A stretch of DNA of 64,000 bases, from the NCBI RefSeq assembly GCF_014217805.1, contig NZ_CP055156.1, positions 1,674,001 to 1,738,000 on the forward strand, written 5' to 3'. The notes below the pieces were generated by a model, which ran no database searches, was not told the DNA's origin, and was given only the letters and a program-made list of their open reading frames with translations. Positions within the stretch are counted from its first letter, which is position 1; each line of letters opens with the position of its first letter. Of the stretch, positions 8,914 to 18,828 are shown one piece after another. The translations under genes and the position numbers were made by a program. Source of the DNA: Adhaeribacter swui (GTDB lineage: Bacteria; Bacteroidota; Bacteroidia; Cytophagales; Hymenobacteraceae).

Positions 8914-10011
8914 ATGTCAGCCGTTATAAGAAGATACGATATTGATTGGGTCAGAGTCATTGCTATTGGCTTGCTTTTAGTGTACCACGTAGCCATTGGG
9001 TTTCAGCCGTGGGGCATGATGATTGGCTTTATTACCACCGAAAAAACGTGGGAAGCTTTATGGATTCCCATGTCGATGCTGAACGTCTGGCGCATTCCGC
9101 TTTTGTTTTTCGTGTCGGGTATGGGCGTTTACTTTGCCATCCAAAACCGCACCTGGAAGCAATTGTTGCAAGAGCGGGCCAGTCGCATTTTACTGCCTTT
9201 TGTATTTGGCGCTTTCTGCATTGTACCTTTGCATTTATATTTGTGGCAGTATCATTACCACACCAGTCCAGCTTACCTGCCCAACCCCGGCCACTTGTGG
9301 TTTTTGGGTAATATCTTTGTTTACGTGTTAGTACTATCGCCCTTGTTCTTTTTTTTAAAAAATAACCCATCGAACCACCTGCTCATTGCCCTTAAAATGA
9401 GTTTAAGCAGCCCAGTAGGTATAGTACCCGTTCTGGTGGCCTTTGTGGCCGAAGCCTTACTGGTTAACCCCAACCCCTATACCCTCTATGCCATGACTTG
9501 GCACGGATTCTTTCTGGGTTTATTGGCTTTTTTCTTCGGGTTTTGGTTTGTGTGGAGCGGGACGTTTTTTTGGTCAATGCTTTTAAAATGGCGCTGGTTG
9601 TTTTTGAGTGTAGCCACTTTCCTCTTTGCGCTCCGGCTCACTTATTTTCAGCAAGTCGCGCCCAATTACTTGTTGGCTCTGGAATCGGTATTCTGGATTG
9701 TTTCGGTGCTGGCGTTTAGTTACAAATACCTGAACCACCCCAGCAAAGCGCTTACTTATTTAAGCCAGGCCGCTTACCCGGTTTATATCCTGCACATGGC
9801 ATTTCTGTACTTAGGCTCCCTGCTTTTCTTTCCAATGCAGATACCCGCGCCTGGGCAGTTTACTCTGGTATTGCTGTTTACCGCGTCCGGCTGTTTTCTG
9901 GTTTACGAATTTCTCATTCGGCGCGTAAACCTGCTGCGGCCTTTGTTTGGATTGAAGAGGAAAGAACTGGCCCCCGCATTTGAAAAATTAAAAATTTTAA
10001 AAAAAGTATAA
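8914..10011 (+). CDS. acyltransferase 3 family membrane protein
   Basis: A 365-residue polytopic protein with about ten hydrophobic helices. The N-terminus, with Asp11, Arg14 and His25 in DWVRVIAIGLLLVYH, matches the first helix of the acyltransferase-3 family (OpgC/OatA-like), where the histidine takes part in moving acyl groups across the inner membrane to sugars or other envelope substrates. A separate OatA-type SGNH esterase domain is absent. The acceptor is unknown. It is probably in an operon with the preceding ankyrin lipoprotein. Confidence 0.9.
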   Translation: MSAVIRRYDIDWVRVIAIGLLLVYHVAIGFQPWGMMIGFITTEKTWEALWIPMSMLNVWRIPLLFFVSGMGVYFAIQNRTWKQLLQERASRILLPFVFGAFCIVPLHLYLWQYHYHTSPAYLPNPGHLWFLGNIFVYVLVLSPLFFFLKNNPSNHLLIALKMSLSSPVGIVPVLVAFVAEALLVNPNPYTLYAMTWHGFFLGLLAFFFGFWFVWSGTFFWSMLLKWRWLFLSVATFLFALRLTYFQQVAPNYLLALESVFWIVSVLAFSYKYLNHPSKALTYLSQAAYPVYILHMAFLYLGSLLFFPMQIPAPGQFTLVLLFTASGCFLVYEFLIRRVNLLRPLFGLKRKELAPAFEKLKILKKV

Positions 10012-10202
10012 TGAACCTAACAAGTTGCGGAGTAGTATGGGCTTAGTGCTTTTAAATCCACCAGCCCGGCGATTCCGCATTTTTGCAACGGAACCGCTTT
10101 AAAACCAGTAAACCAATTAAAAAGCGTATGCCTCCCGGTGAGTTAAACACTTAAAACAAACTGTTGCCCGCGGGAGCTGGTACTTATTACTGGTATTTAA
10201 TT

Positions 10203-10454
10203 ATGAAAAGTAACTATTTTTTTAAATTCGCATCCGGCATTTTTATTTTAATTTTTCCTTTACTGGTTAGTTGCTCCGTTTTTAGAGGTAAAGCATACGA
10301 CGATCCCCGCGTTTCGGCGCAGGCCGATATTGTGGAGCTTCGGCAATCGGAGTTGAAAGAAGCCAAACAACGGGAAAAAGCGGCCCGGCAACGTTTAAAA
10401 GCCGCTAAACACGAACTCGATGCCCTAAAATCGCAGGTTAAAAGAGGCTATTGA
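10203..10454 (+). CDS. small coiled-coil lipoprotein
   Basis: An 83-residue protein counted from the ATG at 10203. That start puts a signal peptide with the lipobox LLVSC (Cys24) at the N-terminus; an ATG 13 codons earlier would add a non-signal extension. The mature part is short, charged and helical, with a run of Lys/Glu/Ala heptads (residues about 45-80) that should form a coiled coil. No family is recognised. A terminator-like hairpin follows at 10538-10580. Confidence 0.75.
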   Translation: MKSNYFFKFASGIFILIFPLLVSCSVFRGKAYDDPRVSAQADIVELRQSELKEAKQREKAARQRLKAAKHELDALKSQVKRGY

Positions 10455-10537
10455 TGTAAGTTTATTGCTTTGGCCTTTCACGGGTTCTACGGCTAAGTTG
10501 CCCATACCCCGGAATAAATAAACCAGAATTTTCTTCT

Positions 10538-10580
10538 AAGCAAAAAAAGGCCGGGGTCGTTACTCCAGCCTTTTTTGCTT
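10538..10580 (+). terminator. Rho-independent terminator-like hairpin
   Basis: The arms AAGCAAAAAAAGGC and GCCTTTTTTGCTT flank a 16-base loop, with A-rich and T-rich outer arms that could work in either direction. It lies between the small lipoprotein gene and the beta-barrel receptor gene. Confidence 0.75.
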
Positions 10581-10722
10581 CCTGATTTTAACAAAAATTT
10601 AAAAATTTTAAAAAACTTCAGATTTAGCCCAAAGTTGAGCCGTAGCTTAGTCCGGAATGCCTGCATTCGGCTTAAGTCTTAATACCTGATTTTTTCTCTT
10701 TTTTAGTAGTTTATAGTTTAAA

Positions 10723-13479
10723 ATGCAAAGGTTTTTACTCCTGTTATTTTGTTTTTTTAATTTTTCGCAAGTTTACGCTCAACGTTTAGCCGTTTTTGGC
10801 TCCGTACAAAGTGCCGCTGATAAAAGTGCTTTACCCGGTGCTACCGTCATTCTAACCAAAGAAACCGATTCGGTGCCTATTATGGGCGGTACTACCGATG
10901 TAGAAGGAAAATTTAGATTAGAACCCGTAACGCCCGGCAAGTACATGCTGCGGGTGCAGTTTATCGGTTATTACCCTTTGGCTAAGCCCATCGAAATAAC
11001 CCAAACTTCGTTAAACGTGGGCACGCTGGCCATTCAGGAAGAAGCCGTTACGTTAAGCGCCGTGGAAATTATTGGCCGCACGCCGCCCGGCGAACTGAAA
11101 GGCGATACCGCCCAGTTTAACGCAGCGGCTTTTAAAACCGCCGCCGATGCCAGCGCTCAGGACCTGGTGCAAAAAATGCCGGGCATCATGATTCAGGACG
11201 GGGCCATCCAGGCGCAGGGCGAAAACGTGCAGCAAATTTTAATTGACGGTAAGCCTTTTTTTGGCACCGATGTAAACACCGCTTTGCAAAATTTACCCGC
11301 CGATGTAATCGCCAACATTCAGGTATTCGATAAAAAAAGCGATAAAGCCGAACTCAGCGGTTTCGACGATGGCGAACGCATTAAAACCATCAACATTATA
11401 ACCAAACCCACCCGCAAAATTGGCCGGTTTGGCCGGGTGTCGGGCGGATACGGTAGCGATAACCGGTACTTGGCCGGTGCCAGCGTTAATTTTTTCAGCG
11501 ACGACCGGCGCATTACCGTAACCGGGCTGGGTAATAACATTAATACTTTAAATTTTTCCGCCGACCCCAACTCGGGCGAGCAAAGACCGCAGAACGGGAT
11601 TATTAATACCAATGCCATTGGTTTAAACTACGCGAATAAGTGGGGCAAAAAGATAGACGTTTCGGGCAGTTACTTTTACAATAATCGGCGCAACCTCACT
11701 ACCCAAAACCGTTACCGCGATTACATTATTCCTTCGGCGGTAGAACAGGCCAACGCCGACTCCGGACAGGTTTATACCGAGAATAACCGCTCCACCAACG
11801 TAGATGCCAACCACCAGTTTGCCATGCGCCTGGAGTACAAAATAAACGAACGCAACCGCATTCTTTTCCGGCCCAACATCCGGATGCAGAACTATGATTT
11901 TGATTCCTATTTCCTGGGTCGCACCGATTACGATTTAGGCACTTTAAACCAAACTGAAAACCGCTCCAACGGCGACCAACTGAACGGCGATTTTGATAAT
12001 ACCTTGCTGTATAGCCACCGTTTTTTAAAAGAAGGCCGCAGTGTAACATTTAATTTCAGGAGTGGCTACCACACCGACGGCGGCGATAGTTATCGCTTAG
12101 CCACCAACCGGTTTTACAACCCCGATAGCAGCCAAACCCTAAACCAATACACCAACCTGGACCGGAAAGGCTACAACTGGGAAGGCGAAGTTTCTTATAC
12201 CGAGCCTGTTGGTAAAAACGGACAAATAGAACTGGAGTACGAAATAGGCAACCGCATCAACGATTCGGATAAACGCACCTACGATTACCTGGAGCAACTA
12301 GGCGATTTTACTTCCCTAAGCCCGGGCTTGAGTAACACTTTTAACAATGCTTATTTAACCCAGGAAGCCGAAGCAGGTTACCGGTACAATTCCGAAAAAA
12401 TCCGGTTACAAGTCGAGGCTTCGTACCAGCACGCCAAGCTGCAAAACGAACAAGAGTACCCGAGCGTGTACAACATTAACCGTACTTTCGAGAGCATTTT
12501 GCCCAACGCCCGCCTGGAATACCGATTTTCTAAATCCAACAACATTCAATTAAATTACCGGGCTTCTACCAGTGCGCCGTCTATTAGTCAGTTGCAGGAC
12601 GTGATTGATTATTCCAACCCCTTGCAGGTAAGGCGCGGTAATACCGAATTGCAGCAAGCTTACCAGAACTGGGCCCGCCTGGAGTACCGCGCACACAACC
12701 CCGAAACCAATAAATCTTTTTACGCCAACGTACAGGGTACTTTTATAGATAATTACATTACCAACAGCACTTTAATTGTGCGCGAGCCTTTGCAACTAAA
12801 CGAAAGCGTAACGCTGGGCCGGGGTGCCCAATTAATTAGACCGGTAAACCTGGATGGGTATTACGATGTTCGGTCTTACTTTAGTTATGGTCAGCCGGTT
12901 AATTTTATTTCGTCGAACGTAAACGTGAACGGCTCCATTGGCCGTACCCGGCGGCCCGGCTTAATTGATGAAGCCGAAAACATTGCCACCACCAACAATT
13001 TCCGGATAGGTTTATCGGTGAGCAGTAATATCAGTGAGAACGTAGATTTTACCGTTTCTACCAACTCCCGGTACAACATTGTAAAAAACACGTTGCGCCC
13101 CAACATGAACAATAACTACTTTCTGCAAAATACCCGGCTGCGGTTTAACTGGGTTATTTGGCGTGGCTTTGTTTACCGCACCGATTTAAACCATCAGGCC
13201 AATGTGGGTTTATCGCCAATCAGCAACAACTTTTTGCTTTGGAACATGAGCGTGGGTAAAAAAGTATTCGCGAATAAACGCGGCGAAGTAAACCTGAGCG
13301 TGTACGATTTACTCAAGCAAAACAACAGCATTTGGCGCAATATATCCGACGCGTACGTAGAAGACGTGCAAACCAACGTGCTGCAACGTTACTTCATGCT
13401 TACTTTTACCTACAACATCCGTTACTTTGGCGTAGGCGCCAGCGAAAAAGATTTTGAAAACAAACCAAACCGGAATTAA
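10723..13479 (+). CDS. outer-membrane beta-barrel protein with CarboxypepD_reg-like domain (TonB-receptor type)
   Basis: A 918-residue outer-membrane protein. A signal peptide ends near residue 19 (VYA before QR). Residues about 21-110 are a CarboxypepD_reg-like beta-sandwich (GATVILTKETDS, RVQFIGYYPL), and about 115-225 resemble a TonB plug (VQKMPGIMIQDG, ILIDGKPFFG). The rest has the alternating aromatic pattern of a large barrel, as in the OMP_b-brl_3 family. These proteins take up or export ligands through the outer membrane, but the ligand is not predictable. No SusD-like partner is present, which argues against a classical polysaccharide locus. Confidence 0.92.
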   Translation: MQRFLLLLFCFFNFSQVYAQRLAVFGSVQSAADKSALPGATVILTKETDSVPIMGGTTDVEGKFRLEPVTPGKYMLRVQFIGYYPLAKPIEITQTSLNVGTLAIQEEAVTLSAVEIIGRTPPGELKGDTAQFNAAAFKTAADASAQDLVQKMPGIMIQDGAIQAQGENVQQILIDGKPFFGTDVNTALQNLPADVIANIQVFDKKSDKAELSGFDDGERIKTINIITKPTRKIGRFGRVSGGYGSDNRYLAGASVNFFSDDRRITVTGLGNNINTLNFSADPNSGEQRPQNGIINTNAIGLNYANKWGKKIDVSGSYFYNNRRNLTTQNRYRDYIIPSAVEQANADSGQVYTENNRSTNVDANHQFAMRLEYKINERNRILFRPNIRMQNYDFDSYFLGRTDYDLGTLNQTENRSNGDQLNGDFDNTLLYSHRFLKEGRSVTFNFRSGYHTDGGDSYRLATNRFYNPDSSQTLNQYTNLDRKGYNWEGEVSYTEPVGKNGQIELEYEIGNRINDSDKRTYDYLEQLGDFTSLSPGLSNTFNNAYLTQEAEAGYRYNSEKIRLQVEASYQHAKLQNEQEYPSVYNINRTFESILPNARLEYRFSKSNNIQLNYRASTSAPSISQLQDVIDYSNPLQVRRGNTELQQAYQNWARLEYRAHNPETNKSFYANVQGTFIDNYITNSTLIVREPLQLNESVTLGRGAQLIRPVNLDGYYDVRSYFSYGQPVNFISSNVNVNGSIGRTRRPGLIDEAENIATTNNFRIGLSVSSNISENVDFTVSTNSRYNIVKNTLRPNMNNNYFLQNTRLRFNWVIWRGFVYRTDLNHQANVGLSPISNNFLLWNMSVGKKVFANKRGEVNLSVYDLLKQNNSIWRNISDAYVEDVQTNVLQRYFMLTFTYNIRYFGVGASEKDFENKPNRN

Positions 13480-13529
13480 CCCGAATTTTTAAAATTTTAA
13501 AATTTTACCGGAATTTCGAACGCAGTAAA

Positions 13530-13559
13530 TTGCCCGTAGTTCCGGTAAATGTATTTTTG
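13530..13559 (+). promoter_or_regulatory. Bacteroidota-type promoter of nhaA
   Basis: A TTG at 13530-13532 and TATTTTTG at 13552-13559 are separated by 19 bp, matching the Bacteroidota primary sigma consensus (TTTG near -33, TAnnTTTG near -7). The predicted start, near 13566, leaves a leader of about 84 bases. Confidence 0.6.
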
Positions 13560-13649
13560 TTAAACTAAATAGCGGAAGCAAAAACTAGGAAGCCAGGTGT
13601 CGGTGCCAGTAATTCCGGCTTTATCCGGTTTGCTTTCGTACAAAGCTTA

Positions 13650-14819
13650 ATGGTTAAATTGATCAATCTTACAACATTCAAAAAGTTTATTCAATCGGGT
13701 TCGGCCGGTGGTTTTTTACTCTTAGCTTTTTTAGTTCTTTCACTCGGCATTGCTAATTCTCCTTTAGGTCAGTCCTTCGAAGATTTACTCGCGTTTGAAA
13801 TAGGTTATTCTTCGCCCCAAGTGCATTTACAGTACCCGGTTTTGCTTTGGATTAACGATGGATTAATGGCCATTTTCTTTTTGCTGGTAGGTCTGGAGAT
13901 AAAGCGCGAGTTAGTAGAAGGGGAATTATCTTCTTTTAAGCAAGCGGCCTTGCCGGTTTTTGCGGCTGTGGGCGGTATGCTGGTTCCGGCCGCCATATAC
14001 GCTTTGTTCAATGGCGGTACGCCTACCGCCAAAGGCTGGGGTATTCCCATGGCAACCGATATTGCTTTTGCCATTGGCATACTTTCGTTGTTAGGCAATC
14101 GCGTGCCTCTATCGTTAAAAGTGTTTTTAACGGCCCTGGCCATTGTGGATGATCTGGGCGCGATTCTGGTAATTGCATTTTTCTATTCCACCGAAATGCA
14201 CCCCATGTACTTACTCTACGCCGCTGGGGTTTTTGCGCTGTTGTTGCTCTTTAACCGGTTGGGAGTTAAAAACCTGCTCTTTTACCTGATACCGGGGCTG
14301 TTTATGTGGTATTTTGTGCATCACTCGGGGGTACACGCTACCATTGCCGGGGTATTAACCGCTTTAACTTTACCTACCACCCCCGATGCGACCGAATCGC
14401 CGTTAGAAAAGTTGGAACATGCCTTAGCCAAGCCCGTTAATTTTGTAATTATGCCCCTATTCGCCCTGGCTAACACCAACATCCGGTTCGAAGCCGGCAT
14501 GGTAGAAGGATTATCCAGTAGCTTAGGTTTGGGCATTGTGCTGGGATTGGTATTGGGTAAGCCGCTGGGTATTACTTTTTTGTCCTGGCTTTCGGTTAAA
14601 TTGGGTATAAGTGCTTTACCGCCCGATATAAAATGGGTGCAGTTGCTCGGCGCCGGTTTGCTGGCCGGCATTGGTTTTACCATGTCTATTTTTGTGGCCC
14701 TGTTATCGTTCGACGCTCCCGAACTGCAAGCCGAAGCTAAATTCTCTATTTTAATTGCTTCTTTAATAGCGGGAGTTTCGGGCTACTTATTTTTAAAAAA
14801 TCTGTATAAAAGTTCCTGA
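13650..14819 (+). CDS. nhaA: Na+/H+ antiporter NhaA
   Basis: An inner-membrane sodium/proton antiporter of 389 residues, the normal NhaA length. The family hallmarks are visible: Asp137 in ATDIAFA and the ion-binding pair Asp167-Asp168 in ALAIVDDLGAIL, plus the unwound-helix region GVHATIAGVL and the C-terminal GIGFTMSIFVA. It exports Na+ in exchange for protons and supports pH and salt homeostasis. It is monocistronic and has its own promoter candidate at 13530-13559. Confidence 0.97.
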   Translation: MVKLINLTTFKKFIQSGSAGGFLLLAFLVLSLGIANSPLGQSFEDLLAFEIGYSSPQVHLQYPVLLWINDGLMAIFFLLVGLEIKRELVEGELSSFKQAALPVFAAVGGMLVPAAIYALFNGGTPTAKGWGIPMATDIAFAIGILSLLGNRVPLSLKVFLTALAIVDDLGAILVIAFFYSTEMHPMYLLYAAGVFALLLLFNRLGVKNLLFYLIPGLFMWYFVHHSGVHATIAGVLTALTLPTTPDATESPLEKLEHALAKPVNFVIMPLFALANTNIRFEAGMVEGLSSSLGLGIVLGLVLGKPLGITFLSWLSVKLGISALPPDIKWVQLLGAGLLAGIGFTMSIFVALLSFDAPELQAEAKFSILIASLIAGVSGYLFLKNLYKSS

Positions 14820-14991
14820 TGCAGGTAATCCTTTAGTTAAAACCCATTAACATCATTACCGTAATTTTGCCTGTTTCAGAAGTATCCAAAAAAGCAAAAT
14901 TTTAAAAAAACTCTTGGTTTGCCTACTATTTCCAAAAAAGAAGTTAGAAAATCTGTTACTGGTAAATGTTTAAATTTTGTTTGAAGGTTGG

Positions 14992-15417
14992 TTACTCATG
15001 GTTCTTTAATTGTTGTTTGGCTTTTAACCAGGCTTCGGCGCGGGGCACATCTTCAAAAATTTCCATTTGCAGGTTTCCAACAAGGTGATTCCGGAGGTTT
15101 TCGGCGGATAAACGGGCCAGCGGTTCGAGGCTGGTAATGTGGGCAAAATACGTTAAACCGCCAGCAATGGCGCGTGGCAGCCAATTGGTTAAAAGCCAAT
15201 CGGTAGCCTGGCTCCACGGACCGGCTACCAACCGGTTATCGTTAATCAGGTAAGAACAGTGGTTTTGCATTAATATTTCCAGGCAAGTATTTGCTCCCAA
15301 ACGCACGTTTTCCTGCGACTGCGAACCGAACCAGTTATTATAAACCCAGTTGTTCTCGGCCTCGAACGTAATCGTCAGAAATATCTTCCCGTAATTATTT
15401 TTTAGTTCTTTTTTCAC
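14992..15417 (-). CDS. STAS/SEC14-like small protein
   Basis: A 141-residue soluble protein without signal peptide or membrane helix. The alternating strands and helices, the NDNRLVAGPW segment and the C-terminal DVPRAEAWLKAK resemble the SpoIIAA-like/STAS-SEC14 fold found in many Bacteroidota orphan proteins. I assign the fold from memory of such sequences and no function follows from it. It is transcribed away from nhaA and lies downstream of the Oar-like receptor, beyond that gene's terminator. Confidence 0.72.
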   Translation of the reverse strand: MKKELKNNYGKIFLTITFEAENNWVYNNWFGSQSQENVRLGANTCLEILMQNHCSYLINDNRLVAGPWSQATDWLLTNWLPRAIAGGLTYFAHITSLEPLARLSAENLRNHLVGNLQMEIFEDVPRAEAWLKAKQQLKNHE

Positions 15418-15622
15418 CTGACTCTTTTCTTAAAAATGCCAGCACCTGGCTACCGTTTTATATACGGATTTTACCGTCAAACAGGATTTCACCGCGTAAC
15501 AAGTAGTTAGATCAAAGCTTTTACCCAAATCCGAATCTGGTGGTTGCGAAAATGAAAGCAATAATTGTTCATCAAACAACCGCAATTTTTTAAATTTTTT
15601 GCTGCTTTTCAAACATAAAAAA

Positions 15623-15648
15623 AGGAGCCTGGACTGAACCAGGCTCCT
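15623..15648 (-). terminator. terminator of the Oar-like receptor gene
   Basis: The arms AGGAGCCTGG and CCAGGCTCCT pair perfectly around a 6-base loop. On the minus strand a T-run follows (complement of the A-run at 15617-15623). It sits about 20 bp past the stop codon at 15670 and also has a T-run on the plus side. Confidence 0.88.
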
Positions 15649-15669
15649 CTTTTTAAATTTTGTATTTTA

Positions 15670-18600
15670 TTAAAACGCGTACCGCAAACCTAATTGAATT
15701 TGGTAAGGGTTACCGTTTAAGCTGGATACCCCGGCGGCTTTGTTCACGTTGTAAACAAACCGTTCGGCAGCTGGGTCAAAACTTTTAATGGTGTACAGGT
15801 TTTGCTTGCCTAAGTTGTAGCCCACGCCCCAATCTCTTTTAAGCAGGTTAGCTACGTTGAACACATCAATAGAAGCTTCTAACCCGTGATTACCCAGGAA
15901 ACTGAATTTTTTAGCTAATCGGGCGTCGAATACACCGTAAAATCCATTGATACCGCCGTTACGCTCCGCAATCTGGCCCATATTCCGCTGGATATAGTCT
16001 TTCATACTTTGCTCAGCATTGGGATTATCCAGGATGGCCTGGATGCCTTCGCGTAAGTACTGCGGCACTTCCGGATCGTTCGGGTCGTAGATGTACGCTA
16101 AGTCGTTGGAGTTAACAAAGTCGCCGTTCGCGTTACCGCCCACCGCTAAAGAGTAGCGCGTGCCACCCAAACCAGAGTAACGTACACTGAAGGTAGTGCC
16201 CCAGAAGGTAGGTGCGGTACCGTAAACAACTACCTTATTACGGAACTGGTTGTTAGCGTAGGTCATGCGGCTTAAATCGCGGGGATCGTCGGCTACCATT
16301 AAATCCAGCGTAGCGGTGTTCGCCACGTTACCGTTGTACGAAGTGTTGTCTTTCGAATCGTTCCAGGTATAAGAAGCGGTAATTTGTCCGTCGCGGAAAT
16401 ACCGGTACGTTCCGTCTACTACCAAGGCGTACTGGTTTTTACGGCCGGCGCTGATTAATTCCAACACCCGACCTACCTCGGTAGTTTTGCGGCTATTTAC
16501 CCAGTTAGCCACGCCATTTTTGGTATCAATGGTAGAAGCAGGTACATACACGCCCCGATTGGCTTCTTCTTCAATTCTAAAATACGGTTGGTCTACCATG
16601 TTGCGATCTACGTACATGTAGTTGTTCCGCGCCCAGGCGGCAAATCCACTGATTCCGATCCGCAGGTTATCGTTTACAAAGCGGTTGATAGAGAAGTTAG
16701 TTTTGTAAACCACGGGCACCTTTGCGTCGGGGCTGTTGGTATTAATGGTTACTAATTTCGGAATAGCCGGATTGTTAAACAGTTCGGCACCGGGAGCGGT
16801 AGATGGGTCGGCCCGGTAGCCCGGGAAATTAGGAGTTGGTACTAAGGCTCCCGTAAGGTCTACGGAAGCTACTTTAGTGCCGTCGAATAAGATGTTGTTG
16901 ATCATGGAGTACGGGTTTAAGGCCGAACCAAATACCCCGGCTCCTACCCGGATGATGTTCTTACGTTCTTCGTTCACGTCCCAGGTAAACTGCACGCGGG
17001 GCTGCAATTGAGTAGTGTTAATTTTATTATCGGTCCGGATACCTAACTCGTTATATACTACCGGGCTAAAATTTGCGCGGTTCAGGTATTGGGTATTATC
17101 CAGTCGTAAACCGGCCATTACTTCCAGGCCGTGGGCCAGTTTTGTATCCATTTGGGCGTAAACGCCGGAAGCTAATGAATTTACCACGTTGCTCTGGTCT
17201 TCGTTCAGGTAAATTTCCCGTACGTACCGGTACGGCGTCAGGCTGTTGAAATTTTCTAAACCAGTGAAGAAGAACCGGCCGTTCATTTCGCTGCCGTACC
17301 GGGAATTCATGCGGTTGTACATCACATCTACCCCGAAAGTAAAGTTAATTTTACCGGTATTGTAATAGAAGTTATCTACCAACTGCACCACGTTGCCTTT
17401 AAACCATTCCGGCGAAAAACGCTGACCCCCAATCTGAATAGAATTAAAGTAACTGCTAGAACCTGTTTTTGATTCTACGTTTTCCACGATCGCGCGCGGG
17501 ATACCGTCCGATGGAAGCTCGGGACTTGGAATTACAGCTTCGTCCTGGAAGAAATGCTGCACTTTTACTTCGTTGGTAATTTTCGGATTCAGGATAGTCC
17601 GTAAAGAAAGCATCAAGCTGTTGTCGAATTTTTTGCGGTCGATGTACGATTCGTACGCGTTGATACCGGAATTGTCGCCTTCGGATAACAGGTCGTTTTC
17701 GCGTACCAGGTTGTTCCGTAAAGTCAATAAATTTTTAGAATTTAACTGCCAATCGATGCGGGCAAAAATCGCGTCGGTTCCTTTGGTTTTACCAAATGCG
17801 CCAAACTGCGGATTATTAGAAACGCCGTATTTAGAGCGGGCAATGCTTAAGAAATTATCCAGGGTTCCTTGGGTTACCCGGTTAGCAGCTTCATCGGCCG
17901 CGCCTTGGATGTTGGCGATATATACCGGACGAGAGTCGGCCTGGTGGTCCCAGGCTACGAAAAAGTGCGCTTTGTCTTTAATAATCGGACCGCCCAAGGA
18001 GAATCCGTACTGATTGGTATTGTAGTCCTGCACGCGTTTGTTACCCCGTAAATCGTAAGGGCTGGCCAGCCAATCGGTACGCATAAAGTTAAAAGCACTA
18101 CCGGATAATTTATTGGTTCCTGATTTAGTTACGGTGCTGATAGTACCCCCGCCGCTGCGGCCCATGGTTACATCGTATTCGTTGGTTACTACTTTAAATT
18201 CCCGGATAGCTTCCATGGAAATAGAATAAGCACTGGACGTAGAACCACCAGCAATGGTACCACGCGAGGTCATGCCGTCGATGGTAAAGTTGGTAGAAGA
18301 AGCCAACTGCCCGCCCAAGCTCGTACCACTGCTCAACGGTGAAAGGTCGATTAAAGAGGTAAAATTCCGGCCGTTTACAGGCAGCTTCGCAATGTCTTTA
18401 GCCGTGATAGGCGTGGAGGCTCCTAAGTTTGGTACCGTGTTTTTTAGAGAGCTGGCTACTACTTCTACGGCCTCCAGTTCGGTGGCGCTGGTCTGTAAAG
18501 CAAAATTTACTTTTAATTGGTCGCCTTGGTTCAGGGCAAATCCGGTTTTCTTTTGTTCGGTGTAGCCAATAAAAGATACGGTAATAGAGTAAGGCGCTCC

Positions 18601-18828
18601 TAAAGGCAACTGTTTAATAATATAATCGCCGTTTAAGTCGGTAACCGTACCCGCCTGAAAACCGGTTGATTCGTTCCGGACTAAAACCGTAGCCCCGATG
18701 ATGGGGCTGTTGTTGGCTTCAGCTACTTTACCAATAATGGTAGCCTCGTTCCCTTGCCCGTAAACAGGTAAGAAGCCCGAAAACAGCAGGGTAAGTAGTA
18801 AAATACATCCTGTAAATAATCGTTTCAT
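15670..18828 (-). CDS. TonB-dependent receptor, Oar-like
   Basis: A 1052-residue outer-membrane receptor. The signal peptide ends near residue 24, residues about 28-113 form a CarboxypepD_reg domain (GATVLVRNES, SFIGYTEQKK), and about 120-240 a plug with the Oar-type features LPVNGRNFTSLIDLSP and GGGTISTVTKSGTN. The remainder is a large beta-barrel ending in GLRYAF, with the terminal aromatic residue typical of BAM substrates. Oar-like receptors are thought to move large or peptide substrates, but the ligand is unknown. The gene has its own terminator and a long 5' gap, suggesting a single-gene unit. Confidence 0.94.
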   Translation of the reverse strand: MKRLFTGCILLLTLLFSGFLPVYGQGNEATIIGKVAEANNSPIIGATVLVRNESTGFQAGTVTDLNGDYIIKQLPLGAPYSITVSFIGYTEQKKTGFALNQGDQLKVNFALQTSATELEAVEVVASSLKNTVPNLGASTPITAKDIAKLPVNGRNFTSLIDLSPLSSGTSLGGQLASSTNFTIDGMTSRGTIAGGSTSSAYSISMEAIREFKVVTNEYDVTMGRSGGGTISTVTKSGTNKLSGSAFNFMRTDWLASPYDLRGNKRVQDYNTNQYGFSLGGPIIKDKAHFFVAWDHQADSRPVYIANIQGAADEAANRVTQGTLDNFLSIARSKYGVSNNPQFGAFGKTKGTDAIFARIDWQLNSKNLLTLRNNLVRENDLLSEGDNSGINAYESYIDRKKFDNSLMLSLRTILNPKITNEVKVQHFFQDEAVIPSPELPSDGIPRAIVENVESKTGSSSYFNSIQIGGQRFSPEWFKGNVVQLVDNFYYNTGKINFTFGVDVMYNRMNSRYGSEMNGRFFFTGLENFNSLTPYRYVREIYLNEDQSNVVNSLASGVYAQMDTKLAHGLEVMAGLRLDNTQYLNRANFSPVVYNELGIRTDNKINTTQLQPRVQFTWDVNEERKNIIRVGAGVFGSALNPYSMINNILFDGTKVASVDLTGALVPTPNFPGYRADPSTAPGAELFNNPAIPKLVTINTNSPDAKVPVVYKTNFSINRFVNDNLRIGISGFAAWARNNYMYVDRNMVDQPYFRIEEEANRGVYVPASTIDTKNGVANWVNSRKTTEVGRVLELISAGRKNQYALVVDGTYRYFRDGQITASYTWNDSKDNTSYNGNVANTATLDLMVADDPRDLSRMTYANNQFRNKVVVYGTAPTFWGTTFSVRYSGLGGTRYSLAVGGNANGDFVNSNDLAYIYDPNDPEVPQYLREGIQAILDNPNAEQSMKDYIQRNMGQIAERNGGINGFYGVFDARLAKKFSFLGNHGLEASIDVFNVANLLKRDWGVGYNLGKQNLYTIKSFDPAAERFVYNVNKAAGVSSLNGNPYQIQLGLRYAF

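Noticed and set aside
13504-13549. Inverted repeat TTTACCGGAA / TTCCGGTAAA as a terminator of the beta-barrel gene
   Set aside because: It has a 26-base loop and no T-run, and overlaps the nhaA -33 region. It may be an operator, but evidence is too thin.
15430-15612. 60-codon minus-strand frame between the STAS/SEC14-like gene and the terminator
   Set aside because: It shows no family features; it lies between a terminator and the start of the next gene and could be a leader, but nothing supports translation.
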